In this document: one piece after another, positions 1 to 7,125 of the stretch
Position numbering within the stretch: position 1 is the first letter of the stretch
Layout of the letters: each line of letters begins with the position of its first letter
Program-made: the position numbers and the translations under genes
NCBI GenBank assembly: GCA_023139255.1
Contig: JAGLNY010000373.1
Location: 1-7,841, forward strand
Source: Spirochaetales bacterium
Lineage (GTDB): Bacteria > Spirochaetota > Spirochaetia > JABMQR01
Length of the DNA stretch: 7,841 bases
Direction: 5' to 3'
Notes under the pieces: generated by a model
The model's database searches: none
What the model was told of the DNA's origin: nothing
The model's input: the letters and a program-made list of their open reading frames with translations, nothing else

Positions 1-1227
1 GTCCTCGATCTCTTTTCCCTCAATCTCCTTAATCGCACGTCTTGCTACCAATTCTTCGGTTGTACGGGTGGAAAGGTTGAACTCACAAGGAAACATTAAC
101 GGCGGACAAGCCGGTCTTACATGGATTTCCTTAGCGCCGGCGTCCCATAGTTTCTTGATTGCAAAACTCTTAAGCTGTGTTCCCCTAACAATAGAATCCT
201 CACAAACGACTATTCTATTATCCTTGATAATATCATCAATAGCAATTAACTTCATTGTAGCAATCAAGTCCCTGGTTTCCTGAGACGGCGGAATATAACT
301 TCTGCCGTATCCCGGAGTATACTTAATTAGAGGCCGTCGATACGGTTTATTACTCTCTATTGCATAACCAATAGCATGAGCAATACCTGAATCAGGCACG
401 CCCGAAACAACATCAATCTCAAGATCTTTATCATGTCTGGCCAGAGATTTCCCACATTCTTCCCTTACCTTTTCTATGTTGATACCTTCATAGGTAGATG
501 CCGGGAAACCTGTGTATATCCAGAGAAAAGCACAAATCTTTCTCTCCTTTTCACCTTCTCTTTTCTGCTTGATCCCATCTTCCGTAAGTAAAACGATTTC
601 ACCCGGTTCTACATACTTTTCAATCTTAAACCCATTATTTGGGAAAGCACAAGTCTCACAAGTAACAGCCCAGGCATCGTCGCTTTTGCCAATGGTTAAC
701 CCGGTACGTCCAAGGCTGTCCCTGGCAGCGTAAATACCATCTTTATGCAGAATCAGTAAAGAACAAGATCCTTTTATCCTGGTAAACATCTTTTCAATAC
801 CATCAATAATGGTATCACCCAAATTGATAAGCTTGGCTATTAACTCAACCTGGTTAGTTCCGTCCCTACTAACTTCAGTAAATGATATACCGTTTTTTAA
901 AAGCTCTTCAGTCAACTCCTGGGCGTTATTAATATAGCCCTCGGTAACTATGCAAAAAGGACCAAACTTTGAGTTCATATAAATCGGCTGCTCATCACAA
1001 GCACTTATCGCACCGATTCCTTTGTTACCCTGCATATGTTTATAGTTTTCATAAAATTTTGACTTAAACTGACTTTTAGATATGTTGTGTATGTGGCGAT
1101 CAAATTTATCACCATCCAACACTGCCAAACCGCCGTACTGCGTACCAAGATGAGAATGATAATCAGTCCCGTAAAACAGGGTATTTACACAATCATTTTT
1201 CGAGACTATTCCAAACAAACCACTCAT
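1..1227 (-). CDS. PurF-like phosphoribosyltransferase with degenerate glutaminase domain (partial, C-terminus outside window)
   Basis: Visible are 409 residues of an amidophosphoribosyltransferase-family protein; the 3' end lies beyond position 1. True PurF makes phosphoribosylamine from PRPP and glutamine, the first step of purine synthesis. The C-terminal phosphoribosyltransferase half is intact: GVPDSG near residue 275, a GYGRSYIPPSQ segment near 306-316, and the PRPP loop ED-SIVRGT at 343-350. The N-terminal Ntn-hydrolase half keeps the fold signature (SGLFG at 2-6) but not the chemistry. The nucleophilic Cys that should follow Met1 is Ser2, the G-H-T-R region reads GIGAIS (70-75), and the H-N-G oxyanion motif reads T-E-G (95-97). 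The start is firm: AGGGAG lies 7 nt upstream and an in-frame TAA lies just before the ATG, so no Cys is hidden upstream. It follows carB by 27 bp, which suggests one operon. From memory, similar Cys-less PurF paralogues are annotated in Bacteroidetes and Clostridia. Family is confident; the reaction and ammonia source are unknown. Confidence 0.88.
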   Translation of the reverse strand, partial: MSGLFGIVSKNDCVNTLFYGTDYHSHLGTQYGGLAVLDGDKFDRHIHNISKSQFKSKFYENYKHMQGNKGIGAISACDEQPIYMNSKFGPFCIVTEGYINNAQELTEELLKNGISFTEVSRDGTNQVELIAKLINLGDTIIDGIEKMFTRIKGSCSLLILHKDGIYAARDSLGRTGLTIGKSDDAWAVTCETCAFPNNGFKIEKYVEPGEIVLLTEDGIKQKREGEKERKICAFLWIYTGFPASTYEGINIEKVREECGKSLARHDKDLEIDVVSGVPDSGIAHAIGYAIESNKPYRRPLIKYTPGYGRSYIPPSQETRDLIATMKLIAIDDIIKDNRIVVCEDSIVRGTQLKSFAIKKLWDAGAKEIHVRPACPPLMFPCEFNLSTRTTEELVARRAIKEIEGKEIED

Positions 1228-1254
1228 TATTTATCTCCCTATAAATTTTATACA

Positions 1255-4200
1255 TTAAGAAACTATTGAGGGTTTCTTGTAGACATCCTGCAGCGATTTT
1301 GGTAATACTTTTTCTTTTTTAGCCGCTTCTATGCCTGCCACGCTTGCCTGAGCAGCAGCTATAGACGTTATATAGGGCAGTTTATGTTGAATGGCCATGA
1401 CTCTAATGTAGCTGTCATCATATTTACTGTTTCGGCCAATAGGAGTATTAATAATTAACTGCAGCTCTTTATTCTTGATGGCATCAGCAATATTCGGCCT
1501 GCCTTCATGGATCTTCTTTATTTGTATATTTTCAATATTATTTTCATGCAGAAAATCACTTGTTCCCTCGGTAGCATAAATTGAAAACCCCAATTGTTTA
1601 AATTTTTGTGCTATCGGCAACAGCCCATCCTTGTCTTTATTGTTAACAGTTAAAAGAACACTGCCCTCTTTGGGAAGCTTTGAACCGGCTGCCTCCTGGG
1701 CTTTATAAAAAGCAATTCCAAAACTTTCGGCCATTCCCATAACTTCCCCGGTAGCCCGCATCTCCGGGCCTAATAACGGGTCTACACCATGGAACATATT
1801 AAATGGAAACACTGCTTCCTTCACCCCTACAAAATTAGGTTTGGCTTTTTCCAGCTCAGGAAAATCCGATATCTTCTTGCCCAGCATAAGCCAGGTAGCA
1901 ATATTGGCAATTGGGGCACCAATTACCTTGGATACCAAAGGTACTGTACGTGAAGCCCGGGGGTTGGCTTCTATTATATATACCGTACCATCACAAATTG
2001 CATATTGAATATTTATTAGCCCGATAGTTTTCAGTTCTTTAGCTATTTGAGCAGTATATGTATCAATGGTTGCTAAATCTTCTTTGCTGATGTTGCGGGA
2101 TGGTATTGTACAAGCTGAATCCCCGGAATGAATCCCGGCTAATTCTATATGCTCCATGATTGAAGCAACAAAGGTGTTTTCACCATCGCAGAGCGCGTCT
2201 ACTTCAACCTCAAGTGCCTGTTCCAGGAATCTATCAATAAGCATCGGATATTCAGGGCTTACATTAATTGCTTCTTTCGCATACTTGGTTAACATTTCCT
2301 GATTAAAAATAACTTTCATACCACGCCCGCCTAAAACAAATGAGGGGCGTACCATGAGCGGATACCCAATTGACTCAGCAATCTCTATGGCTTCCTCCAG
2401 TGAACGGGCAATGCCGCTTTCGGGTTGAGGTATGCCTAAGGCAATCATTCTCTCTTTAAAATGCTCTCTATCTTCAGCCAGGCGAATACTCTCGGGAGAA
2501 GTACCAATTATTTTTACCCCGTTGTCCTTTAACTCCTGGGCAATGTTTAATGGAGTCTGCCCGCCAAACTGTACAATTACTCCATCCGGTTTCTCTTTTT
2601 CATAGATAGTCAGCACATCTTCTACAGTTAAAGGTTCAAAATAGAGTTTATTGGCTGTATCATAATCAGTTGATACAGTTTCAGGATTACAGTTAATCAT
2701 GATTGTCTCATAGCCGGCTTCACGCAATGCAAAAACAGCATGCACACAAGTATAATCAAACTCTATTCCCTGACCAATTCTATTCGGCCCGCCGCCCAGG
2801 ATCATTATCTTTTTATTTTTACTTACCGGCACTTTATCTTCGCCGATATAGGTAGAATAATAATAGGCTTCATCATGAACACCGCTAACGGGAACTATGT
2901 CAAAACGGCCGTATTTACCAATTGCAATTCTCCTGATACGAATTTCTTTTTCTGTTGCCTCTAATATTTGTGACAAGTATTTATCGGAAAATCCCCACTC
3001 TTTCAGCTTAGCCAGCTGCTCATCACTTATATTCTGCCATCCGGTCTTAATTGCTTCTTCTTCAAATTCTACCAGATCTTTCATTTCCTGTAAAAACCAG
3101 CGGCCGATATAGGTTATCTTGTGCAGCTCCTCTACACTCATTCCCCTGCGTAATGATTCATAAACCAGGAATATCCTTTTACTTGATGGATAGGCTATCT
3201 TTGCCTGCAGCTTGTCAATTGAAAGCTCTTTGTACTCCTGCACCCCTAAGCCATACTGTTTAATCTCTAAAGAACGAATTGCTTTTTGAAAAGATTCTTT
3301 AAAGGTCTTACCAATACTCATTACCTCGCCGACAGCCTTCATTTGAGTACCTAAAATGTCTTTTGCTTTAGGAAATTTTTCAAAGGCCCATCTGGCGAAT
3401 TTAATAACCACATAATCACCACTTGGTTTGTATTTCTCTAAAGTGCCTTCTTTCCAATAAGGCATCTCATCCATAGTTATACCGACAGCCAATTTTGTTG
3501 AAATCCGGGCTATGGGAAAACCGGTCGCTTTTGAGGCAAGCGCGGAGGAACGTGAAGTCCTGGGGTTGATTTCAATAACAATCAGACGGTCGTCTGCAGG
3601 ATTATGGGCAAACTGAACGTTCGTCCCGCCAACAACACCAATAGCATCAACTATTCTATAAGCGTAGTCCTGCATCCTGTCCTGAAGCTCTTGCGGTACG
3701 GTCAGCATGGGGGCAGTACAAAAACTGTCCCCGGTATGAACGCCCATTGCATCTACGTTCTCAATAAAACAAACAGTAATCTTATTGTTTTTATCATCCC
3801 GGACAACTTCCAGTTCCAGTTCTTCCCAGCCAATAACAGCTTCTTCAACTAAAACCTGGCCGACTATACTTGCGCTAAGGCCCCTGGCAACAATCGTTCT
3901 CAGCTCTTCAATATTATAGGCAATTCCACCACCGGTACCACCCATGGTATATGCCGGTCGTAAAACTACCGGGTATTTCAGCTTTTCGGCGATTCTTTCA
4001 GCTTCTTCTACCGAATGGCTGATTTCGGATATGGCAAGTTCTATCCCAATTTTGTCCATCGTCTCTTTAAAAGCTAATCTATCTTCCCCACGCTCAATAG
4101 CATCAGCCTTTACCCCAATAATCTCGACATTGTGTTTTTGCAATATACCTGCCTTATACAATTCCGATGATAAATTAAGGGCGGTCTGTCCGCCCAAATT

Positions 4201-4464
4201 CGGCAGCAAAGCATCCGGCTTCTCTATTTCAATAATTTTTTCTATATTTCCTATGGTAAGGGGCTCAATGTAAGTTTTATCAGCAGTATCCGGGTCAGTC
4301 ATAATTGTAGCCGGGTTAGAGTTTACAAGCACGACTTCATAACCTTCTTCCTTCAATGCCCTACATGCTTGTGTGCCTGAATAGTCAAACTCACATGCCT
4401 GGCCGATAATTATCGGACCCGAACCAATTATTAATACTTTTTTGATGTCGCTGCGTCGAGGCAT
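1255..4464 (-). CDS. carB: Carbamoyl phosphate synthetase large subunit
   Basis: Complete 1069-residue CarB, close to the usual length of about 1070. It makes carbamoyl phosphate from bicarbonate, ammonia and two ATP in the cytoplasm, feeding pyrimidine and arginine synthesis. The two homologous synthetase halves are both present. The first begins IIGSGPIIIGQACEFDYSG and carries RPAYTMGGTGGG and EINPRTSRSSALASK; the second begins GGGPNRIGQGIEFDYTC and carries RPSFVLGGRGM and EANPRASRTVPLVSK. The C-terminal MGS-like allosteric domain starts near residue 935 (GSVLLTVNN) and ends with the usual INTP-GR-S-DDSYIR and ITS-AAAQA motifs. The ATG is preceded by a strong purine-rich ribosome site (GGAAGGGGAG). 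The glutaminase subunit gene carA, normally immediately upstream, is absent: the upstream neighbour is a LarA-like gene 181 bp away. The PurF-like gene follows after 27 bp. No PyrR-type attenuator was recognised in the leader. Confidence 0.98.
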   Translation of the reverse strand: MPRRSDIKKVLIIGSGPIIIGQACEFDYSGTQACRALKEEGYEVVLVNSNPATIMTDPDTADKTYIEPLTIGNIEKIIEIEKPDALLPNLGGQTALNLSSELYKAGILQKHNVEIIGVKADAIERGEDRLAFKETMDKIGIELAISEISHSVEEAERIAEKLKYPVVLRPAYTMGGTGGGIAYNIEELRTIVARGLSASIVGQVLVEEAVIGWEELELEVVRDDKNNKITVCFIENVDAMGVHTGDSFCTAPMLTVPQELQDRMQDYAYRIVDAIGVVGGTNVQFAHNPADDRLIVIEINPRTSRSSALASKATGFPIARISTKLAVGITMDEMPYWKEGTLEKYKPSGDYVVIKFARWAFEKFPKAKDILGTQMKAVGEVMSIGKTFKESFQKAIRSLEIKQYGLGVQEYKELSIDKLQAKIAYPSSKRIFLVYESLRRGMSVEELHKITYIGRWFLQEMKDLVEFEEEAIKTGWQNISDEQLAKLKEWGFSDKYLSQILEATEKEIRIRRIAIGKYGRFDIVPVSGVHDEAYYYSTYIGEDKVPVSKNKKIMILGGGPNRIGQGIEFDYTCVHAVFALREAGYETIMINCNPETVSTDYDTANKLYFEPLTVEDVLTIYEKEKPDGVIVQFGGQTPLNIAQELKDNGVKIIGTSPESIRLAEDREHFKERMIALGIPQPESGIARSLEEAIEIAESIGYPLMVRPSFVLGGRGMKVIFNQEMLTKYAKEAINVSPEYPMLIDRFLEQALEVEVDALCDGENTFVASIMEHIELAGIHSGDSACTIPSRNISKEDLATIDTYTAQIAKELKTIGLINIQYAICDGTVYIIEANPRASRTVPLVSKVIGAPIANIATWLMLGKKISDFPELEKAKPNFVGVKEAVFPFNMFHGVDPLLGPEMRATGEVMGMAESFGIAFYKAQEAAGSKLPKEGSVLLTVNNKDKDGLLPIAQKFKQLGFSIYATEGTSDFLHENNIENIQIKKIHEGRPNIADAIKNKELQLIINTPIGRNSKYDDSYIRVMAIQHKLPYITSIAAAQASVAGIEAAKKEKVLPKSLQDVYKKPSIVS

Positions 4465-4645
4465 ACTACTCCCCTTCCCTCTTATTTTTTTATTAACAGA
4501 TATTTAGGTATGTGTCATAAAACCATATTCCATAGTTTCTAATCAAGCAGATGAGGGAAAAAAGTTCCAAATTTTGGGTTTGTTTTTGAAAAGTGTATCA
4601 ATGACCCGGATAAGTATACATATATTTGCAGCTCTTTTAAAATTA
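4465..4645. other. Intergenic region upstream of carB
   Basis: This 181 bp A+T-rich gap separates carB from the LarA-like gene transcribed in the same direction. It holds the carB ribosome site (about 4469-4480), most of the left arm of a strong hairpin (from 4628), and the symmetric motif CCAAATTTTGG (4567-4577). The best carB promoter candidate on the minus strand is poor: TTGATT (4541-4546), an 18 bp spacer, then TTTTAT (4517-4522). No riboswitch, PurR box or pyrimidine attenuator was recognised. It is unclear whether carB has its own promoter or is read through from the racemase gene. Confidence 0.4.
4517..4546 (-). promoter_or_regulatory. Weak candidate promoter for carB
   Basis: On the minus strand, TTGATT and TTTTAT are separated by 18 bp, about 55 bp upstream of the carB start. 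The -10 matches SigA consensus at only four of six positions, so this is a suggestion rather than a firm call. Confidence 0.22.
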
Positions 4646-4664
4646 TTAATTTTGAAAGAGCTGC
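4628..4664 (-). terminator. Strong hairpin at the 3' end of the LarA-like gene, possible terminator
   Basis: Positions 4628-4644 and 4648-4664 form a 17 bp stem with a single T-G wobble (4638 with 4654) and a 3-base loop. The outer part (GCAGCTCTTT paired with AAAGAGCTGC) is stable. It overlaps the last six codons and the stop of the racemase gene. The minus-strand sequence after the stem is AAATATATG, without a U tract, so it is not a classical intrinsic terminator. It could act as a 3' RNA-stabilising or attenuating structure between this gene and carB. The inverted repeat is certain; its function is inference. Confidence 0.45.
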
Positions 4665-5977
4665 CGATTAGTCAGATGTTTAGCATTCCTCAGAATCGTA
4701 TACGGACCGGAAGGAATAACCGCAATTTTTGCATTTTTATGATTAGCTGTATACCGATGTATGAAATCTTCAATGATCTTTAAGATATCTCCATCGATTT
4801 CAACCGGCGAGCAGTATAGTTGCTTCTGATCGTCATAAGGAATTCCTTCTGATAGAAAAAATAATTTATTAATTCCAGTAACTTCAAGAACCCTGCAGAG
4901 CATCTGGAACTCCCACTGATCCAGTTTTGTTTTATCTTTATTTACTTCTATATCTTTAAGAAATTTTTTCCAATTGCCATTGCAGGAAGCAAGCAGCTCC
5001 TGAAATGCATTACTCCCTATTCCTTCCCTGCATTCACTTATCTGAAGCAGTGAAGATCCTTTCCGGAGCGCAGGTAATGCCATACACATTCCTTTAACAG
5101 ATTGATAGTAATTACAATCAAGAGGAAATCCTCCGCCATTTGTGATTACAAGGTCATAAGGCTGATTAATAAGAGAGCTGGCATGTGTAGAAGCATGAGA
5201 ACATCCTTCCTGGTGGGCAGCTTCCAAGTCTCCGCAGAATATTCCTGAAATACGAAAAGCTCTGTTTAATGTTACATTGAACAAAAAATCGACACCTGCA
5301 GCTTTTGCAACTGTAAGCGCTGTTCTATGGCAGGGATTACCATCAAGAATACCCTCCGACGCCTGTGTAGAAGAGAGGGTTTTAAAACCATGAAATTCCT
5401 TCACTGTCTTAAGATCCACAAGGGCCGGACATACGCCTTTTCTTCCCCCGGAGTACCCAGCCATGAAGTGAGGCTCAATAAAACCGGTAACAATCTTAAA
5501 ATCTGCACGAATAAATTCGGAATTCACACTCACTGGAGGCTCTTCAGATATTTTTGTTAATGAATTCTCATCACTTGCATTGTGATCCACAATCCGGTAA
5601 TTGTTATAAATATCCTTACCTACAAGATACATATGCTCTTTTTTTGTGCTGGGTCGATGCATCCCCGTTCCAACGATAATAGAGATGTTTTTTCTTTCAA
5701 CCCCGCAACTTTCGATTAAGCCCAGAATATGGGGAAGAAATACCGGGTTGGGTACTGCCCGTGTTATATCAGATATAGTAACCGCAACAGTTTTGGGAGT
5801 CTTCTGCCTTATCAATTGCTCTAAAGAGACTGTCCCAATAGGATTCTCTAATCTCTGCTTTATCTCTTTATCAATGTCTGCAATTTCCGGGCTGTCCATT
5901 GATTCAAGAATGTCGACAGAGTCCGGGACCCGTATTGATATCTTTTTTTCACCATACAGTATGTAGGTCTCTTTCAT
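4646..5977 (-). CDS. larA: LarA-family nickel-pincer-dependent 2-hydroxyacid racemase (probable lactate racemase)
   Basis: 443 residues, close to the ~424 of Lactobacillus plantarum LarA. LarA interconverts D- and L-lactate by hydride transfer to a nickel-pincer nucleotide (NPN) attached to a lysine. Every key position of L. plantarum LarA as I recall it aligns: D70 and R73 (D72, R75) in SDITRAVP; H107 (H108) in GMHRP; H170 (H174) in EPH; NPN lysine K180 (K184) in SGGRK; nickel ligand H196 (H200) in FHG; Y291, Q292 and K295 (Y294, Q295, K298); W355 (W358). The start is the ATG preceded by GGGGGT (5987-5992) at 9 nt; the frame extends to a TTG at 6076 with no ribosome site. The FadR-type regulator lies 284 bp upstream on the same strand, and an LctB-type etfB beyond it, matching a lactate locus. 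The NPN synthesis genes larB, larC and larE are not in this window. LarA homologues acting on other 2-hydroxyacids exist, so the substrate rests on context. Confidence 0.88.
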   Translation of the reverse strand: MKETYILYGEKKISIRVPDSVDILESMDSPEIADIDKEIKQRLENPIGTVSLEQLIRQKTPKTVAVTISDITRAVPNPVFLPHILGLIESCGVERKNISIIVGTGMHRPSTKKEHMYLVGKDIYNNYRIVDHNASDENSLTKISEEPPVSVNSEFIRADFKIVTGFIEPHFMAGYSGGRKGVCPALVDLKTVKEFHGFKTLSSTQASEGILDGNPCHRTALTVAKAAGVDFLFNVTLNRAFRISGIFCGDLEAAHQEGCSHASTHASSLINQPYDLVITNGGGFPLDCNYYQSVKGMCMALPALRKGSSLLQISECREGIGSNAFQELLASCNGNWKKFLKDIEVNKDKTKLDQWEFQMLCRVLEVTGINKLFFLSEGIPYDDQKQLYCSPVEIDGDILKIIEDFIHRYTANHKNAKIAVIPSGPYTILRNAKHLTNRQLFQN

Positions 5978-6261
5978 GTATATTTTACCCCCAAAATCAC
6001 ATCTGAAAATACTATCATCAAATTTATCGATAGTAGATTCATAGAACAAATTTATTTTGATGGAGAACACCCACAAATATATAGATTTTCATTAATAAAT
6101 CTTCCCCTAACAAATGATGCTGCTCTAATCATCAGAGAAATTGAGATTCTCACAGGAAAAAAGTAAAACAGTATCTTATAGGTTGGAATCATATCCGGCT
6201 TAGTCAATTAGTATAAGCTGATTGAGTTAATTTCAAGAAGTTTTGAGAAATCCCCACTAAC
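5978..6261. other. Intergenic region between regulator and racemase genes
   Basis: This 284 bp A+T-rich gap has no convincing gene on either strand. It contains the racemase ribosome site (GGGGGT on the minus strand) and two inverted repeats: TCAATTAG/CTGATTGA at 6204-6225 and AGATTT/AAATCT at 6083-6102. No TGGT-N3-ACCA operator was seen here. Minus-strand promoter pieces exist (for example TTGACT, and TATAAG about 21 bp further on), but none has good spacing. The gap is long for a tight operon, so the racemase may have its own promoter or a long untranslated leader. Confidence 0.45.
6204..6225. repeat. Imperfect inverted repeat downstream of the regulator gene
   Basis: Arms TCAATTAG (6204-6211) and CTGATTGA (6218-6225) pair with one mismatch around a 6-base spacer. 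It lies about 37 bp beyond the regulator stop codon. There is no following T run on the minus strand, so a terminator is doubtful; it could instead be a protein-binding site. Confidence 0.35.
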
Positions 6262-6975
6262 CTACTGCAAAGTTTCCTGATACAGAATACGCACTCGTTC
6301 GATATGCTCAGTCATGTGCTTTCGGGCCAGAACAGGATCTTTCTGCCTGATCGCCTCAAAAATAGCCTGATGTTCAGAGCAGAGCTTAACCGCATTATGC
6401 TCATCCCTGAGCAGGATCGCCCGGTTCCCTTTGATAGAAATCTCCATAAGGGAATTAACATAGTGGGCGGTCTGCATAAGAACGTAATTACCGCTGCTTT
6501 CGAATATCATCCTGTGAAACTCAATATCACAGCGAGCCCCCTCATCTGCATCCTTTATCTCAATAGCCTGATACATTCTCTGGATTATCTCTTCCATGGA
6601 AAGGATTGCTTCAGGCCCGGCAGATTCCGCCGTCAACCCAACTGCCTTCACTTCCAGAAGCTCCCGGAGATCCAGCAGCTCAAGTTCGGATCCTTCCCGC
6701 CTGGTAATAAGCGGAGCAAAGGTATTAATAAAAGGCGCCAGATTCAAGTCTGTCACAAAGGCACCACCACCTGCCCGGGTCTCAATTAGTCCGATAGTTT
6801 CCATTACCCGCAGGGCTTCTCTTACCGAAGGACGCGAAACCTGAAACATATCTGCAAGGGCCCTTTCTGCGGGAAGCTTCTCCCCTACTTTAATACGATC
6901 CTCACGCAGCATCTCCACAAACTGGTTAATGATTTCCTGATATACTCTTTTTTTAACGATCGGTTTTACTTCCAT
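6262..6975 (-). CDS. FadR-subfamily GntR transcriptional regulator (LctA/LldR-like)
   Basis: A 237-residue DNA-binding regulator. Residues 1-76 form the GntR winged helix-turn-helix, with GEKLPAERALADMF followed by recognition helix QVSRPSVREALR (about 45-56) and the wing RAGGGAFVTD. The rest is an FCD ligand-binding domain, whose expected metal-binding residues are visible: D102 (LLDLRE), H154 (DIEFH), H202 (SEHQ) and H224 (TEHIE). Regulators of this type control lactate genes (LldR, A. woodii LctA) and usually bind TGGT-N3-ACCA; exactly such a site lies upstream at 7060-7070. The start is ambiguous. The ATG at 6975 gives the family-typical MEVKPI-KKRVY-EI beginning but has no ribosome site. 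A TTG at 7017 adds 14 residues and has a weak GGGG about 9 nt upstream. The gene is divergent from etfB and co-oriented with the racemase gene. The FadR/GntR class is firm; lactate as effector is inferred from neighbours. Confidence 0.9.
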   Translation of the reverse strand: MEVKPIVKKRVYQEIINQFVEMLREDRIKVGEKLPAERALADMFQVSRPSVREALRVMETIGLIETRAGGGAFVTDLNLAPFINTFAPLITRREGSELELLDLRELLEVKAVGLTAESAGPEAILSMEEIIQRMYQAIEIKDADEGARCDIEFHRMIFESSGNYVLMQTAHYVNSLMEISIKGNRAILLRDEHNAVKLCSEHQAIFEAIRQKDPVLARKHMTEHIERVRILYQETLQ

Positions 6976-7026
6976 AGGCTTAGGAATGATTGTAAGCAGA
7001 ATACGATGAAAGTTCAATTGCTATGC

Positions 7027-7039
7027 CCCAAGTTTTGGG
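7027..7039. repeat. Short palindrome in the regulator leader
   Basis: CCCAA (7027-7031) and TTGGG (7035-7039) flank a 3-base centre. It sits just upstream of the alternative TTG start of the regulator and overlaps the weak GGGG ribosome-site candidate. A near-identical 13-base sequence occurs at 4567-4579 upstream of carB. It may be a protein site, an RNA hairpin, or chance. Confidence 0.3.
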
Positions 7040-7041
7040 TA

Positions 7042-7070
7042 ATTAAATAGCTATGTTTATGGTCTTACCA
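7042..7070 (-). promoter_or_regulatory. Candidate promoter of the regulator gene, overlapping the operator
   Basis: On the minus strand, TGGTAA (7065-7070) and TTTAAT (7042-7047) are separated by 17 bp. The -10 matches SigA consensus at five of six positions and the -35 at only three. The -35 would be half of the TGGTCTTACCA operator, so binding of the regulator would block its own transcription. This is plausible autorepression with modest promoter support. Confidence 0.4.
7060..7070. promoter_or_regulatory. FadR/LldR-type operator TGGTCTTACCA
   Basis: An 11-bp inverted repeat, TGGT-CTT-ACCA, with both half-sites perfect against the TGGT-N3-ACCA consensus of FadR-subfamily regulators. It ends one base before the -35 of the etfB promoter and overlaps the candidate -35 of the divergent regulator gene, the expected position for one site controlling both directions. 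No second copy was found in the other intergenic regions of the window. The likely ligand-responsive protein is the GntR regulator encoded next door. Confidence 0.75.
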
Positions 7071-7071
7071 G

Positions 7072-7100
7072 TTGACAAACTATCCATGTAAATTTATTAT
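7072..7100 (+). promoter_or_regulatory. SigA-type promoter of etfB
   Basis: TTGACA (7072-7077, perfect -35), a 17 bp spacer, and TATTAT (7095-7100, five of six). Transcription would begin near 7107, giving a leader of about 19 nt that just contains the ribosome site. A strong promoter beside the operator fits an inducible, repressor-controlled operon. Confidence 0.8.
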
Positions 7101-7109
7101 ATTACCTGG

Positions 7110-7116
7110 AAGGGAG
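7110..7116 (+). promoter_or_regulatory. Ribosome binding site deciding the TTG start of etfB
   Basis: AAGGGAG lies 9 nt before the TTG at 7126 and 18 nt before the in-frame ATG at 7135. The spacing favours the TTG, which also gives the four-residue lead before V-x-I-K-Q-V-P that is typical of EtfB proteins. Confidence 0.75.
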
Positions 7117-7125
7117 ATTATTAAA

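Noticed and set aside
512..733. Plus-strand open frame of 73 codons, and others at 68-283 and 1087-1269.
   Set aside because: They are shadows of the PurF-like gene or the carB junction, without recognisable features.
1..1227. The PurF-like gene as the ordinary first enzyme of purine synthesis, or as a pseudogene.
   Set aside because: The missing Cys, Arg and Asn argue against ordinary glutamine-dependent PurF, while the intact frame and PRPP domain argue against a pseudogene.
2740..4273. Several plus-strand open frames of 70-109 codons.
   Set aside because: All are antisense to carB, whose frame is unmistakable; none has recognisable protein features.
4465..4645. Possible PyrR attenuator, PurR box or riboswitch ahead of carB.
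   Set aside because: I looked for the usual anti-terminator, terminator with U run and box sequences and found none.
4574..4783. Plus-strand open frame of 69 codons crossing the carB-racemase gap.
   Set aside because: Much of it is antisense to the racemase C-terminus and it runs through the hairpin.
5978..6076. N-terminal extension of the racemase to a TTG at 6076 (33 extra residues).
   Set aside because: There is no ribosome site before it, the extra residues do not resemble LarA, and the ATG at 5977 has GGGGGT at good spacing.
6083..6102. AGATTT/AAATCT hairpin ahead of the racemase as a terminator.
   Set aside because: The stem is only 6 bp, A+T-rich and with an 8-base loop; it is expected by chance in such DNA.
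6304..6789. Plus-strand open frame of 161 codons.
   Set aside because: It lies entirely antisense to the well-supported FadR-type regulator and has no recognisable domain.
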